From positions 1 through 13,327 of the forward strand of contig JAJNDL010000007.1 in the NCBI GenBank assembly GCA_021156385.1: DNA of 13,327 bases, read 5' to 3'. Position 1 is the stretch's first letter; each line of letters opens with the position of its first letter. The DNA comes from Moraxellaceae bacterium (GTDB taxonomy: Bacteria > Pseudomonadota > Gammaproteobacteria > Pseudomonadales > Moraxellaceae). The notes under the pieces were generated by a model. It was not told the DNA's origin and did no database searches. It was given only the letters and a program-made list of their open reading frames with translations. This document shows, piece by piece, positions 6,698-13,323 of this stretch. The position numbers and the translations under genes were made by a program.

Positions 6698-7513
6698 CTA
6701 TTCCAGCACCTCGACGGCATCGCCGAGGTGCAGGGCGGTACCAGGCGCGCAACGCCGGATGATCACGTTCTGCCCGAAATAGGTCTTGCCGTCGGCACGG
6801 GCACGGTAACGCTGCAGCACCGCCAGCAGGCGGCTGTCCTTGCGCGCGGTCGCCGGATCGATGGAGGGAATGACGCAGCGCGAGCAGGGCTTCACCACGC
6901 CGAGCTCGACGGCGCCGACGCGCAACCGCTGCCAGCCGTCCTCGGCATGCGGCGGCAGGTCGCCCGCCACCACGAGGTTGGGCCGGAAGCGGGTCCAGTC
7001 CACGGCCGGCAGCCCTTCCGCCTGCAGCAGGCCGTTGAGGTGGTCCAGCGACGGCTGCGTCACCAGCAGGAGCGGAAAGCCGTCCGAGAAGGCCGTACGG
7101 TGGCCGGGGCCGGCGTAGTGCGGATCCACCGCACGCACTGTCTCCTCCGCCATGAACACCAGGCGCACCGGCATCTCCAGGAAGCGGCTGCACCAGGCGT
7201 CCGCCTGCGCACTCACCGCCTGCGCCGGCAGGGTGTCGTTCCAGACGGTGGCGGCCACGGACTGCGGCGCAGGCACCGGCACCACCTCCAGATCCGGCAT
7301 GCCGGGCGCCGCCAGGTGCAGACGCCCCTCTGCCACCGTTGCCGTGATCAGGCACATGCGCGGATGCGTGCGCTGCGTGACGAAGCGGCCGGTGCCGTCC
7401 ACCAGCAGCCAGCGCCGGTCCCAGGCCGGGCCGAGCGGTGTCAGGAGCAGTTCGGGCACGGTCAGGCGCCGTGCCGACTTCAGGGGATGGATGGCAAGTT
7501 CGCTGATATGCAT
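6698..7513 (-). CDS. MOSC-domain protein (mARC/YcbX-like molybdenum-cofactor protein)
   Basis: This 271-residue protein has the N-terminal MOSC beta-barrel (MHISELAIHPLKS, residues 1-13, matching the family's IYPVKS start) and a MOSC domain from about 130 onward. Its hallmark is KPCSRC (208-213) followed by IDPATA; the first cysteine (Cys210) is the expected molybdenum ligand by analogy with mARC. Relatives reduce N-hydroxylated bases and similar N-oxygenated compounds. Unlike E. coli YcbX, it has no C-terminal 2Fe-2S ferredoxin domain, so a separate electron donor would be needed. The start at MHIS is chosen by homology; the frame is open to 7627 but the extension is not conserved-looking. 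The Shine-Dalgarno is poor. A TAGAAT -10 candidate lies at 7549-7554. It is divergent from lexA. Confidence 0.9.
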   Translation of the reverse strand: MHISELAIHPLKSARRLTVPELLLTPLGPAWDRRWLLVDGTGRFVTQRTHPRMCLITATVAEGRLHLAAPGMPDLEVVPVPAPQSVAATVWNDTLPAQAVSAQADAWCSRFLEMPVRLVFMAEETVRAVDPHYAGPGHRTAFSDGFPLLLVTQPSLDHLNGLLQAEGLPAVDWTRFRPNLVVAGDLPPHAEDGWQRLRVGAVELGVVKPCSRCVIPSIDPATARKDSRLLAVLQRYRARADGKTYFGQNVIIRRCAPGTALHLGDAVEVLE

Positions 7514-7548
7514 GGGTAGGCAGGCCGGGCGCTGGCAGGAAGGCGGCC

Positions 7549-7554
7549 ATTCTA
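7549..7554 (-). promoter_or_regulatory. Candidate -10 box of the MOSC gene
   Basis: TAGAAT on the minus strand, placing a start site near 7542 and a leader of about 30 nt. No good -35 is seen at the usual distance. Confidence 0.4.
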
Positions 7555-7619
7555 GCCGGGTGCGGGCGGCACCGTTGGTCAGAAGGGCAAAGATTCCGCC
7601 GCTGAACGGATTTACAGGA

Positions 7620-7635
7620 CTGTACACTCGAACAG
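7620..7635 (+). promoter_or_regulatory. SOS box (LexA operator) upstream of lexA
   Basis: CTG (7620-7622), ten bases TACACTCGAA, then CAG (7633-7635) match the gammaproteobacterial LexA consensus CTG-N10-CAG. The site lies 55 bp before the lexA ATG, as expected for autoregulation. Only one box is visible, whereas E. coli lexA has two. Confidence 0.88.
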
Positions 7636-7650
7636 TACCCGTGCTAGCTT
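7621..7650 (+). promoter_or_regulatory. Candidate lexA promoter
   Basis: The best fit I can find is a -35 TGTACA (7621-7626) inside the SOS box, an 18-bp spacer, and an extended -10 TGC-TAGCTT (7642-7650). LexA bound to the box would block polymerase. A TTTACA (7611-7616) just upstream has no good -10 at normal spacing, so the choice is uncertain. Confidence 0.45.
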
Positions 7651-7690
7651 CGCTCCATCATCGATCCGGCACCTCCCGAGGAAGGCGAAA

Positions 7691-8299
7691 ATGGAAGGCT
7701 TGACCACCCGCCAGGCGGAAATTCTCGAATTCATTCGTGAAAACATCGAGCGCACCGGCATGGCGCCGACCCGAGCCGAAGTCGCCCTGCGCTTCGGCTT
7801 CAAATCCAAGAATGCCGCGGCAGACCATCTGCGCGCGCTCGAGCACAAGGGTTACATCAAGCTGCACGCCGAGCTCTCGCGCGGCATTCAGCTGCTCGAC
7901 CAGGCCGACCCGGACCTCGTGCCCATCATCGGTTCCGTCGCTGCCGGCCTGCCCATCGAAGCCATCGAGAACCACGACCATGCCCTGCCCGTGCCGCAGG
8001 GCATGTTCTCCAAGCGCCCGACCTACCTGCTGCGCGTGCGTGGCGACTCCATGAAGGATGCCGGCATCCTCGAGGGCGACCTTATCGCCGTCTACAAGAC
8101 CAGTGTCGCGCGCAAGGGCCAGATCGTGGTGGCGCGCATCGAGAACGAGGTGACGGTGAAGTACCTCGACCAGGAAGGCGGCAAGGTCAAGCTGGTTCCC
8201 GCCAACATGAACTACCAGCCCATCATGGTCTCCCCTGACGACATGGTGATCGAGGGCGTGTTCGTGGGCCTGATCCGCGACTCGGCCTTCGGCGTGTAA
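7691..8299 (+). CDS. lexA: LexA repressor, S24 autopeptidase
   Basis: The 202-residue SOS repressor is complete. The N-terminal winged helix (1-70) carries the recognition region PTRAEVALRFGFKSKNAAADHL (split here: about residues 26-47). The self-cleavage site is Ala85-Gly86 in SVAAGLP. The catalytic dyad is Ser120 (RGDSM) and Lys157 (TVKYLD). Length and motif spacing match E. coli LexA closely. RecA filaments on single-stranded DNA trigger the cleavage and so induce the SOS genes. The ATG has AGGAAGG at good spacing. The gene has a SOS box at 7620-7635, and a terminator follows at 8330-8358, so it appears to be monocistronic. From memory, Pseudomonas has sulA just after lexA; no such gene is present here. 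Confidence 0.98.
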   Translation: MEGLTTRQAEILEFIRENIERTGMAPTRAEVALRFGFKSKNAAADHLRALEHKGYIKLHAELSRGIQLLDQADPDLVPIIGSVAAGLPIEAIENHDHALPVPQGMFSKRPTYLLRVRGDSMKDAGILEGDLIAVYKTSVARKGQIVVARIENEVTVKYLDQEGGKVKLVPANMNYQPIMVSPDDMVIEGVFVGLIRDSAFGV

Positions 8300-8329
8300 G
8301 CGGCTTCGGCCTGCATCCCACCCTGTAAC

Positions 8330-8358
8330 GAAAAAGCCCGGCAAGACCGGGCTTTTTC
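8330..8358. terminator. Bidirectional intrinsic terminator between lexA and the acyltransferase gene
   Basis: GAAAAAGCCCGG (8330-8341) and CCGGGCTTTTTC (8347-8358) form a perfect 12-bp inverted repeat around a 5-nt loop. It has a T-run on each strand, so it can end transcription of lexA (plus) and of the convergent acyltransferase gene (minus). Confidence 0.95.
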
Positions 8359-8378
8359 ATGCCTGTGCAAAGGCGGCG

Positions 8379-9233
8379 TCAGGACTGGCCCGGCCGTGCG
8401 ATCAGCTTCCTGCGCCACCACGGCCAGTCGCGGTCCTTCGCGCGGATCGCAAACAGCTCGTCCAGCTGCCGGTAGATCGCCTCCTCCACCTGCTGCCGCA
8501 CCTGCCACTGCGCCTGCCGGTTGCCGGCGGCGGCCTGCAGATGCCGGGTCGGGATGCGCTCGCCGAACATGAAATACATCTTCTCCGGTCGCGGCAGCGG
8601 CAGGCCGGCGATGCCGGTGGCCAACGGCATCACGGTATCGCCGCCGCGAAACCAGCGGTCGAGCAGGCCGCTGCGCTGCGCGAGCTTCCCGGGCAGCGAG
8701 CGCCGGAAGGTCTTGCTGTCGTAACGGATGCGGAAGACGTCGTCGGCGCCCAGGGCCGCGAAGGGAATGATGTCGTAGCCGTGCTGCATGGCCATGCGCG
8801 CGAAACCGGTGCGGTTCTTCCACACCAGGCGGTATTCCTCGCCACGGTTCTTCATCACCTCGCGCGCGCCACCGGGATAGACGATGAAATGCGCGCCTGC
8901 CTGCATCAGCTTCGAGCAGTTCTCCGGCGTGCCGTCGACGGCGCCGAAAGCCGTCACCAGGCGCCCCCAGCCCGGCGTCACGAAGTGGAAGTGGTCGCCC
9001 AGCGCGCGCAGGTAGATGCCGGTGTGCTCGTAGACGCCCTGCACCATGAGCGGCGCATCCAGCAGACCGTAGAGGGTGTGGTTGCCGACATAGAGGGCCG
9101 GCCGCTGCGGGTCCAGGTGTTCGAGCCCGAAGAACTGCGGATGGAACCAGAATCGGCGCAGCCCCATCAGGGTCCGCATCAGGGCGGGAGACAGCGGACG
9201 GAAGTCGAGAGGATCGGGGGAGGAGCGGGCCAT
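8379..9233 (-). CDS. Lysophospholipid acyltransferase-like protein (LPLAT superfamily)
   Basis: This 284-residue protein has the LPLAT core. Residues 49-60 (VGNHTLYGLLDA) hold the catalytic-type His52 and Asp59, and YPGGAREVM (119-127) is the glycerol-phosphate-binding-type block seen in TMEM68/plant esterase-acyltransferase relatives. NRTGFARMAMQHGYDIIP (140-157) and a FGERIPT block near 225-250 complete the domain. The superfamily transfers acyl groups from acyl-CoA or acyl-ACP to a lysolipid or other alcohol at the membrane. The His-Asp spacing is six residues rather than the usual four (HX4D). No clear transmembrane helix is seen. The ATG has AAGG about 6 nt upstream. It ends just before the shared terminator with lexA and is divergent from the ABC1 kinase gene. 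The acceptor is unknown. Confidence 0.88.
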   Translation of the reverse strand: MARSSPDPLDFRPLSPALMRTLMGLRRFWFHPQFFGLEHLDPQRPALYVGNHTLYGLLDAPLMVQGVYEHTGIYLRALGDHFHFVTPGWGRLVTAFGAVDGTPENCSKLMQAGAHFIVYPGGAREVMKNRGEEYRLVWKNRTGFARMAMQHGYDIIPFAALGADDVFRIRYDSKTFRRSLPGKLAQRSGLLDRWFRGGDTVMPLATGIAGLPLPRPEKMYFMFGERIPTRHLQAAAGNRQAQWQVRQQVEEAIYRQLDELFAIRAKDRDWPWWRRKLIARPGQS

Positions 9234-9323
9234 GAACTGCCTTGGTCAACGAATGTCAGCAAATGATAGCGGGACTGGCCCCGCGACACAGCGCCCGGGC
9301 AGCCAGCGCGTTACGGTTTCGGC

Positions 9324-9329
9324 TAGAAT
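9324..9329 (+). promoter_or_regulatory. Candidate -10 box of the ABC1 kinase gene
   Basis: TAGAAT lies 35 bp before the chosen start at 9365, without a convincing -35. On the other strand, TATCAT (9263-9268) is a possible -10 for the divergent acyltransferase gene, also without a good -35. Confidence 0.35.
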
Positions 9330-9364
9330 GCCGCCTCCCCGCCCCTGACGCCCCGGATGCGCTG

Positions 9365-10747
9365 ATGAGCGACAACCCGCACCAGATGAAACGCCTCAAG
9401 ACCGGGGCCTTCGAGCGCCGCCTCTCCCTGGCCAAGGCCGGCTTCATCGCCAGCACCCGTTTCGCCGCCGGCGCCGCCGGCTCCATGTTCGCGAGCCCCG
9501 AGGAGCGCGATGAAAAGCGCCGGCGCATGATGGCCGAGCAGGCCCAGTACCTGGTGCGCGAACTCGGCAAGCTGAAGGGCTCGGTCGTGAAGATCGGCCA
9601 GATGATGGCGCTCTACGGCGAACACTTCCTGCCCGAGGAGATCACTCGCGCCCTGCACCAGCTCAACGACGACACCACGGCGCTGGCCTGGGCGTCGCTG
9701 GAGCCGGTAGTGCGCGCCCAGCTCGGCGACAAGCGCTTCAATGAGCTGGAGATCGACCCCGAGCCGCTCGGCGCCGCTTCGCTGGCCCAGGTGCACCGTG
9801 CGAAGCGCAAGGCCGACGGCTGCGAGCTCGTGCTCAAGATCCAGTATCCCGGCGTCGCCCAGGCCATCGATTCCGACCTCAACCTGGTCACGCAGATGCT
9901 GCGCCTGACCAAGGCCGTGCCGCAGACGCGCGAGTTCGAGGAGTGGCTCGACGAAGTGCGCATGATGATGCACCGCGAGGTGAACTATCCGCAGGAAGCG
10001 GAGACCACCCGCCTTTTTTACTCCTACCTGCGCAACGACGAACGCTTCATCGTGCCGCGCATCTTCCCCGAATACTGCACCGATACCGTGCTCTGCATGA
10101 GCTTCGAGCGCGGCGTCGCCATCAACAGCCCCATCGTGCTGCAGCTGCCGCAGGAGCGCCGCAACCGCATCGCGGAGGCCGCGCTCGACATCTGCTGCCG
10201 CGAGGTCTTCGAGTGGGGCGAGATCCAGACTGACCCCAACTTCGGCAACTACCTGGTGCGCCTCGCGGAAAAGGAAGGCGATCCCGACCGCATCGTGCTG
10301 CTCGACTTCGGTGCCGTGCGCGATTTCCCGGACGACCTGCTCGAGCTCGCGCGCAAGCTCTCCCGCGCCGCCTTCTACAAGGACCGCGCTGCCATGCAGG
10401 CCACCATGCAGGGCTTCCCCTTCTTCGCCAACATGCCGCAAAGCGTGCAGGACAGCCTCACCGAGCTGTTCTTCCTCGCCATCGAGCCCTTCTCGGACCT
10501 GAAGGACGCGCCGCCGGAAGCCCTGACGTCCGACGGCCACTACGACTGGGCGAAAGGCAAGCTGCATGCGCGCGTCGCCACTTTCGCGGCGAAATCCGCG
10601 GCCACGCGCCACTTCGCCGTGCCGCCCAAGGAAGTCATGTTCATCAGCCGCAAGTTCATGGGCGCCTACACCTTCATGACGGTGATCGGCGCGCAGATCT
10701 ATGCGCGCGCACTGCTCGAGCCCTACCTGAAGCGCGCGACGCCCTGA
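9365..10747 (+). CDS. ABC1/UbiB-family atypical kinase
   Basis: The 460-residue product is a member of the ABC1/ADCK/UbiB protein-kinase-like family, which supports ubiquinone synthesis and lipid homeostasis, probably as ATPases. Seen in order: the KxGQ motif KIGQ (77-80), the Ala-rich loop PLGAASLAQVH (134-144), the ATP lysine Lys158 in LVLKIQYPG, the catalytic-loop equivalent QTDPNFGNYL (288-297) with Asp290 and Asn295, and the metal-binding DFG (314-316). It is shorter than E. coli UbiB (546 aa) and lacks the two C-terminal membrane helices, so it is more like the ADCK3-type clade than true UbiB. The frame is open to 9242, but I place the start at ATG 9365 (MSDNPHQMKRLKTG), because the upstream part is low-complexity and holds the promoter candidates. 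Shine-Dalgarno is weak. Confidence 0.92.
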   Translation: MSDNPHQMKRLKTGAFERRLSLAKAGFIASTRFAAGAAGSMFASPEERDEKRRRMMAEQAQYLVRELGKLKGSVVKIGQMMALYGEHFLPEEITRALHQLNDDTTALAWASLEPVVRAQLGDKRFNELEIDPEPLGAASLAQVHRAKRKADGCELVLKIQYPGVAQAIDSDLNLVTQMLRLTKAVPQTREFEEWLDEVRMMMHREVNYPQEAETTRLFYSYLRNDERFIVPRIFPEYCTDTVLCMSFERGVAINSPIVLQLPQERRNRIAEAALDICCREVFEWGEIQTDPNFGNYLVRLAEKEGDPDRIVLLDFGAVRDFPDDLLELARKLSRAAFYKDRAAMQATMQGFPFFANMPQSVQDSLTELFFLAIEPFSDLKDAPPEALTSDGHYDWAKGKLHARVATFAAKSAATRHFAVPPKEVMFISRKFMGAYTFMTVIGAQIYARALLEPYLKRATP

Positions 10748-10783
10748 ACGCCGGGTATGGGGTCGTGACGACCCGCCCATGAA

Positions 10784-10805
10784 AAAGGCGCCGCACGGCG
10801 CCTTT
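10784..10805. terminator. Intrinsic terminator after the ABC1 kinase gene
   Basis: AAAGGCGCC (10784-10792) and GGCGCCTTT (10797-10805) form a 9-bp stem with a 4-nt loop. A-rich sequence on one side and T-rich on the other allow use in both directions, although the T-run on the plus strand is short (TTTCCATTTT). A smaller hairpin, GGGTCG/CGACCC, lies at 10760-10774. Confidence 0.8.
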
Positions 10806-10917
10806 CCATTTTGCGGAATTGCTCATTCCCTGGATCCGGGGGCAGCAGTCTTCGCGACAACCGAGGCGTGGCAGCGGATCTTCCGCCGCCGCTCCTTTCG
10901 CCTGCCCTGCATGGCTT

Positions 10918-11553
10918 TCATTTGCCGCGTGCCTGGCTCATCACCATGGCCTGCCCGAGCACGGCATCGATCAGCGTGTCGACGTCGTCGCGGCGGCCGT
11001 CGAGCTTGCCGTCCAGCACCAGGTGGCTGAGCCCGTGCACCAGGCTCCAGGCCTGCAACGCGCCGACCTCGACCTCGCGCGACTCCACCGCCTTGCCGAG
11101 GATTTTCGCGACGGCGAAGCGCAGGCCGTCGAAGGCCACCTGCCCTGCCGCCGCCATTTCCTCGCTCTGCGTACTGCCCGTGAAGCGGCCGAAGATAAGG
11201 CGGAACAGCCCCGGGTTGCGCCGCGCGAAATCCACATAGGCACGGCCGCTGGCGAAAAACGCCGCGCTCATGCTGCCCTTGTCCTGCATGGCCTGCATCT
11301 GCACCTGCGCCAGGCGGCGGAACCCCTCGGCCGCCATGGCGGCGAGCAGTGCCTCCTTGCTTTCGAAGTGGCGATAGGTCGCGTTCGCGGAAACGCCGAC
11401 GCGGCGCGCCAGCTCGCGCAGACTGAAGTCCGCGGTCTCGCCCGACTCCAGCAGCTTCAGGCCCTCTTCCACCAGCGCCTCGCGCAGGTTGCCGTGGTGA
11501 TAGGAAGGAGCTTCGTCGATCTGCTTCTTTCGTGATGTTGACATCGTGAACAT
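10918..11553 (-). CDS. TetR-family transcriptional regulator with WHG-type C-terminal domain
   Basis: The 211-residue protein has a typical TetR N-terminal domain: YHHGNLREALV (18-28), then the helix-turn-helix FSLRELARRVGVSANATYRHF (split; about 43-63) followed by SKEALLAAMA. The C-terminal ligand-binding half has the WSLVHGLSHLVLDG block (169-182) of the TetR_C WHG type. The ligand is unknown. It is divergently transcribed from the carotenoid-oxygenase gene 72 bp away and is likely to control it and itself. The start is uncertain: ATG 11553 (MFTMSTS) or ATG 11544 (MSTSRKK). Neither has a good Shine-Dalgarno, and both lie within the repeated half-sites at 11535-11575. A -10 candidate TATGAT is at 11576-11581 on the minus strand. 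Confidence 0.92.
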   Translation of the reverse strand: MFTMSTSRKKQIDEAPSYHHGNLREALVEEGLKLLESGETADFSLRELARRVGVSANATYRHFESKEALLAAMAAEGFRRLAQVQMQAMQDKGSMSAAFFASGRAYVDFARRNPGLFRLIFGRFTGSTQSEEMAAAGQVAFDGLRFAVAKILGKAVESREVEVGALQAWSLVHGLSHLVLDGKLDGRRDDVDTLIDAVLGQAMVMSQARGK

Positions 11554-11575
11554 TGGCGGCCAGAGTAATGTTCAC
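11535..11575. promoter_or_regulatory. Candidate TetR operator: three related half-sites
   Basis: Three 8-bp half-sites are seen: ATGTTGAC (11535-11542), GTGAACAT (11546-11553) and ATGTTCAC (11568-11575). The second and third are perfect inverted copies; with one more base each, the arms are 9 bp around a 12-bp spacer. The first and second form a 19-bp near-palindrome with one mismatched pair. The first and third are 33 bp apart, about three helical turns. Position and symmetry suggest the regulator's operator; binding itself is inferred. Confidence 0.6.
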
Positions 11576-11581
11576 ATCATA
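11576..11581 (-). promoter_or_regulatory. Candidate -10 box of the TetR gene
   Basis: TATGAT on the minus strand (5 of 6 consensus bases). The -35 at 17 bp distance is poor (CTGTGA, 11599-11604). Transcription would start inside the right half-site at 11568-11575. Confidence 0.4.
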
Positions 11582-11625
11582 CACATCGCGGCATCCGATC
11601 ACAGCCCATGCGCAGGAGGCGACCC

Positions 11626-13020
11626 ATGTCACAGGCCACAATGCTGCAGAACCCCTTACTCTGGCTGCACCGCAAGCTGCAGGAGCGCGTGCCCTACGGT
11701 GCCTCCAACCGCTTTCTCGAAGGCCCCTTCGCCCCGGTGCATAGCGAGGTCACGGAGACGAGCCTCAAGGTCACGGGCAGCATTCCGCGCGAACTGAACG
11801 GCGTGCTGGCCCGCATCGGCCCGAACCCGATGCAGGTCGCCAATCCCGCGCTCTACCACTGGTTCATGGGCGACGGCATGGTGCACGGCCTGCGCCTCGA
11901 GGACGGCGCGGCGCGCTGGTACCGCAACCGCTGGATCGGCCAGGACAACGTGCGCCGCGCCCAGAAGAAGGCACCCCTGCCCGGCCCGCGCCGCGGCCCG
12001 GCACCCACCGTCAACACCAACATCATCGGCCATGCCGGGCAGCTCTGGGCGCTGGTCGAGGCCGGCGCCTGTCCGGTGGCACTGGACGGCGAACTCGAGA
12101 GCCGGCGCCACGGCCTCTTCGCCAGCGACCTGAAGCAGGGTTTCTCCGCACACCCGCATCTCGACCCGGCCACCGGCGAGCTGCACGCCATCTGCTACGA
12201 CGGCTTCGACCGCTCGCACCTCTACCACCGCATCATCGACAGCAACGGCGCGCTCACCCGCAACGTCGCCATCAAGGTCAAGCACGGCCCCATGGTGCAC
12301 GACTGCGCGCTCACGCAGAGCAGCGTGGTGGTGCTGGACCTGCCGGTGACCTTCTCCATCAAGGCGGCGCTGGGTGGCTCCAGCCTGCCTTACGAGTGGA
12401 ACCCGAAACACGCGGCGCGCGTCGGCCTGCTGCCGCGCCATGGCGAAGGCCGGGACGTGCGCTGGTTCGACATCGAGCCCTGCTTCGTCTTCCACACCTG
12501 CAACGCCTTCGATCTCGAGGACGGCAGCGCGGTAGTGGACGTGGTGGTGCACGGCCGCATGTTCGACCGCTCGCGCCAGGGCCCGGAAGACCAGGTGGTG
12601 ACCTTCGAGCGCTGGACACTGAACGCGCGCAGCGGCCGCGTCGAGCGCGAGGTGCTGTCGCGCGAGCGCCAGGAGTTCCCGCGTTTCGACGAGCGCCTGA
12701 CCGGGCGCGCCTACCGCTACGCCTATGCCGTCGGCGTCAACATCGCGAATCCGTCGGCCAATGCGCTCTACCGCCACGACCTCACCACAGGCACGGCGCT
12801 GGCACATCACTACGGTCCGCGCCAGCTCAGCGGCGAAGTGGTGTTCGTGCCGCGTCACGCCGGCGCCGCCGAGGACGAAGGCTGGCTGCTTTCCTTTGTG
12901 CACGACCTCGACGGCGGCCCCGGTCGCGTGGTGATCCTGGATGCGCAGGACCTCGCCGGCCCGCCGCAGGCGGTGATCGACTCGCCATATGCACGCCACC
13001 GACATGCGCTCGCGCCTTGA
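11626..13020 (+). CDS. Carotenoid-oxygenase (RPE65/CCD) family protein, C-terminal end atypical
   Basis: This 464-residue protein belongs to the seven-bladed beta-propeller carotenoid-cleavage oxygenases, which use Fe(II) held by four histidines to split double bonds of carotenoids, apocarotenoids or stilbenes. Visible family blocks are GVLARIGPNP (59-68), WFMGDGMVHG (79-88), SAHPHLD (174-180, His176), MVHDCALT (223-230, His225), FHTCNAFD (289-296, His290) and GWLLSFVHD (419-427), then VVILDAQDL (435-443). The family normally ends with a RVPFGFHGNW-like block that holds the fourth iron histidine; here the reading frame stops right after SPYARHRHALAP and no such block is seen. The start at 11626 has a strong AGGAGG six bases upstream, better than the in-frame ATG at 11608. 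It is divergent from a TetR gene. The family call is firm; activity is in doubt. Confidence 0.92.
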   Translation: MSQATMLQNPLLWLHRKLQERVPYGASNRFLEGPFAPVHSEVTETSLKVTGSIPRELNGVLARIGPNPMQVANPALYHWFMGDGMVHGLRLEDGAARWYRNRWIGQDNVRRAQKKAPLPGPRRGPAPTVNTNIIGHAGQLWALVEAGACPVALDGELESRRHGLFASDLKQGFSAHPHLDPATGELHAICYDGFDRSHLYHRIIDSNGALTRNVAIKVKHGPMVHDCALTQSSVVVLDLPVTFSIKAALGGSSLPYEWNPKHAARVGLLPRHGEGRDVRWFDIEPCFVFHTCNAFDLEDGSAVVDVVVHGRMFDRSRQGPEDQVVTFERWTLNARSGRVEREVLSRERQEFPRFDERLTGRAYRYAYAVGVNIANPSANALYRHDLTTGTALAHHYGPRQLSGEVVFVPRHAGAAEDEGWLLSFVHDLDGGPGRVVILDAQDLAGPPQAVIDSPYARHRHALAP

Positions 13021-13128
13021 CTGGCGACAAGCCGGCGCACGCGCGAGCGCCGCGCTTGCACTCCAGACGTTTGATTTCCGGCAGACCCGTCCGATTGCCG
13101 CTGCGGCATGCTCGCAGTGCATGGTCTT

Positions 13129-13173
13129 TCCGTCATGCCGGGATTCCGGAACCACCGGCATGACGGATTTTTT
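13129..13173 (+). terminator. Intrinsic terminator downstream of the carotenoid-oxygenase gene
   Basis: TCCGTCATGCCGG (13129-13141) and CCGGCATGACGGA (13155-13167) form a perfect 13-bp stem around a 13-nt loop that itself holds the palindrome TTCCGGAA. Six T follow (13168-13173). It stands 108 bp past the oxygenase stop. The GTCATGCCGG arms resemble dispersed intergenic palindromes common in proteobacteria, so it may also be one copy of a genomic repeat. Confidence 0.85.
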
Positions 13174-13294
13174 GCGCGCCCGCCCTCGCCCGGCAGCTCG
13201 CGGAATTTTCGCGTGACGGCATGCACCCGTGGCCATGCTTGTTTGACTTGCATCAGCCGGGACGCAAATAACTCGCCACTCGCCACTGTAACCT

Positions 13295-13323
13295 TTGACG
13301 CTGTAAAAACATCTTTCTAGGGT
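13295..13323 (+). promoter_or_regulatory. Possible promoter reading out of the window
   Basis: TTGACG (13295-13300), a 17-bp spacer and TAGGGT (13318-13323). The -35 is good and the -10 weak. The gene it would serve lies outside the window. Confidence 0.35.

Noticed and set aside
9323..10780. A 485-codon open frame on the minus strand, antisense to the ABC1 kinase gene
   Set aside because: No family resemblance, His/Glu/Val-rich shadow composition; the plus-strand gene has all ABC1 motifs.
10779..11030. Plus-strand frame starting at an ATG next to the terminator
   Set aside because: Its beginning is the terminator stem itself and the rest is antisense to the TetR gene.
13089..13175. Possible CRISPR-like or att-like repeat in the tail region
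   Set aside because: Only a single palindrome with a T-run is seen, without regularly spaced copies, integrase or tRNA duplication.
11656..13236. A 526-codon open frame on the minus strand over the carotenoid-oxygenase gene
   Set aside because: Shadow frame of a clearly conserved gene, with no motif or plausible ribosome site.
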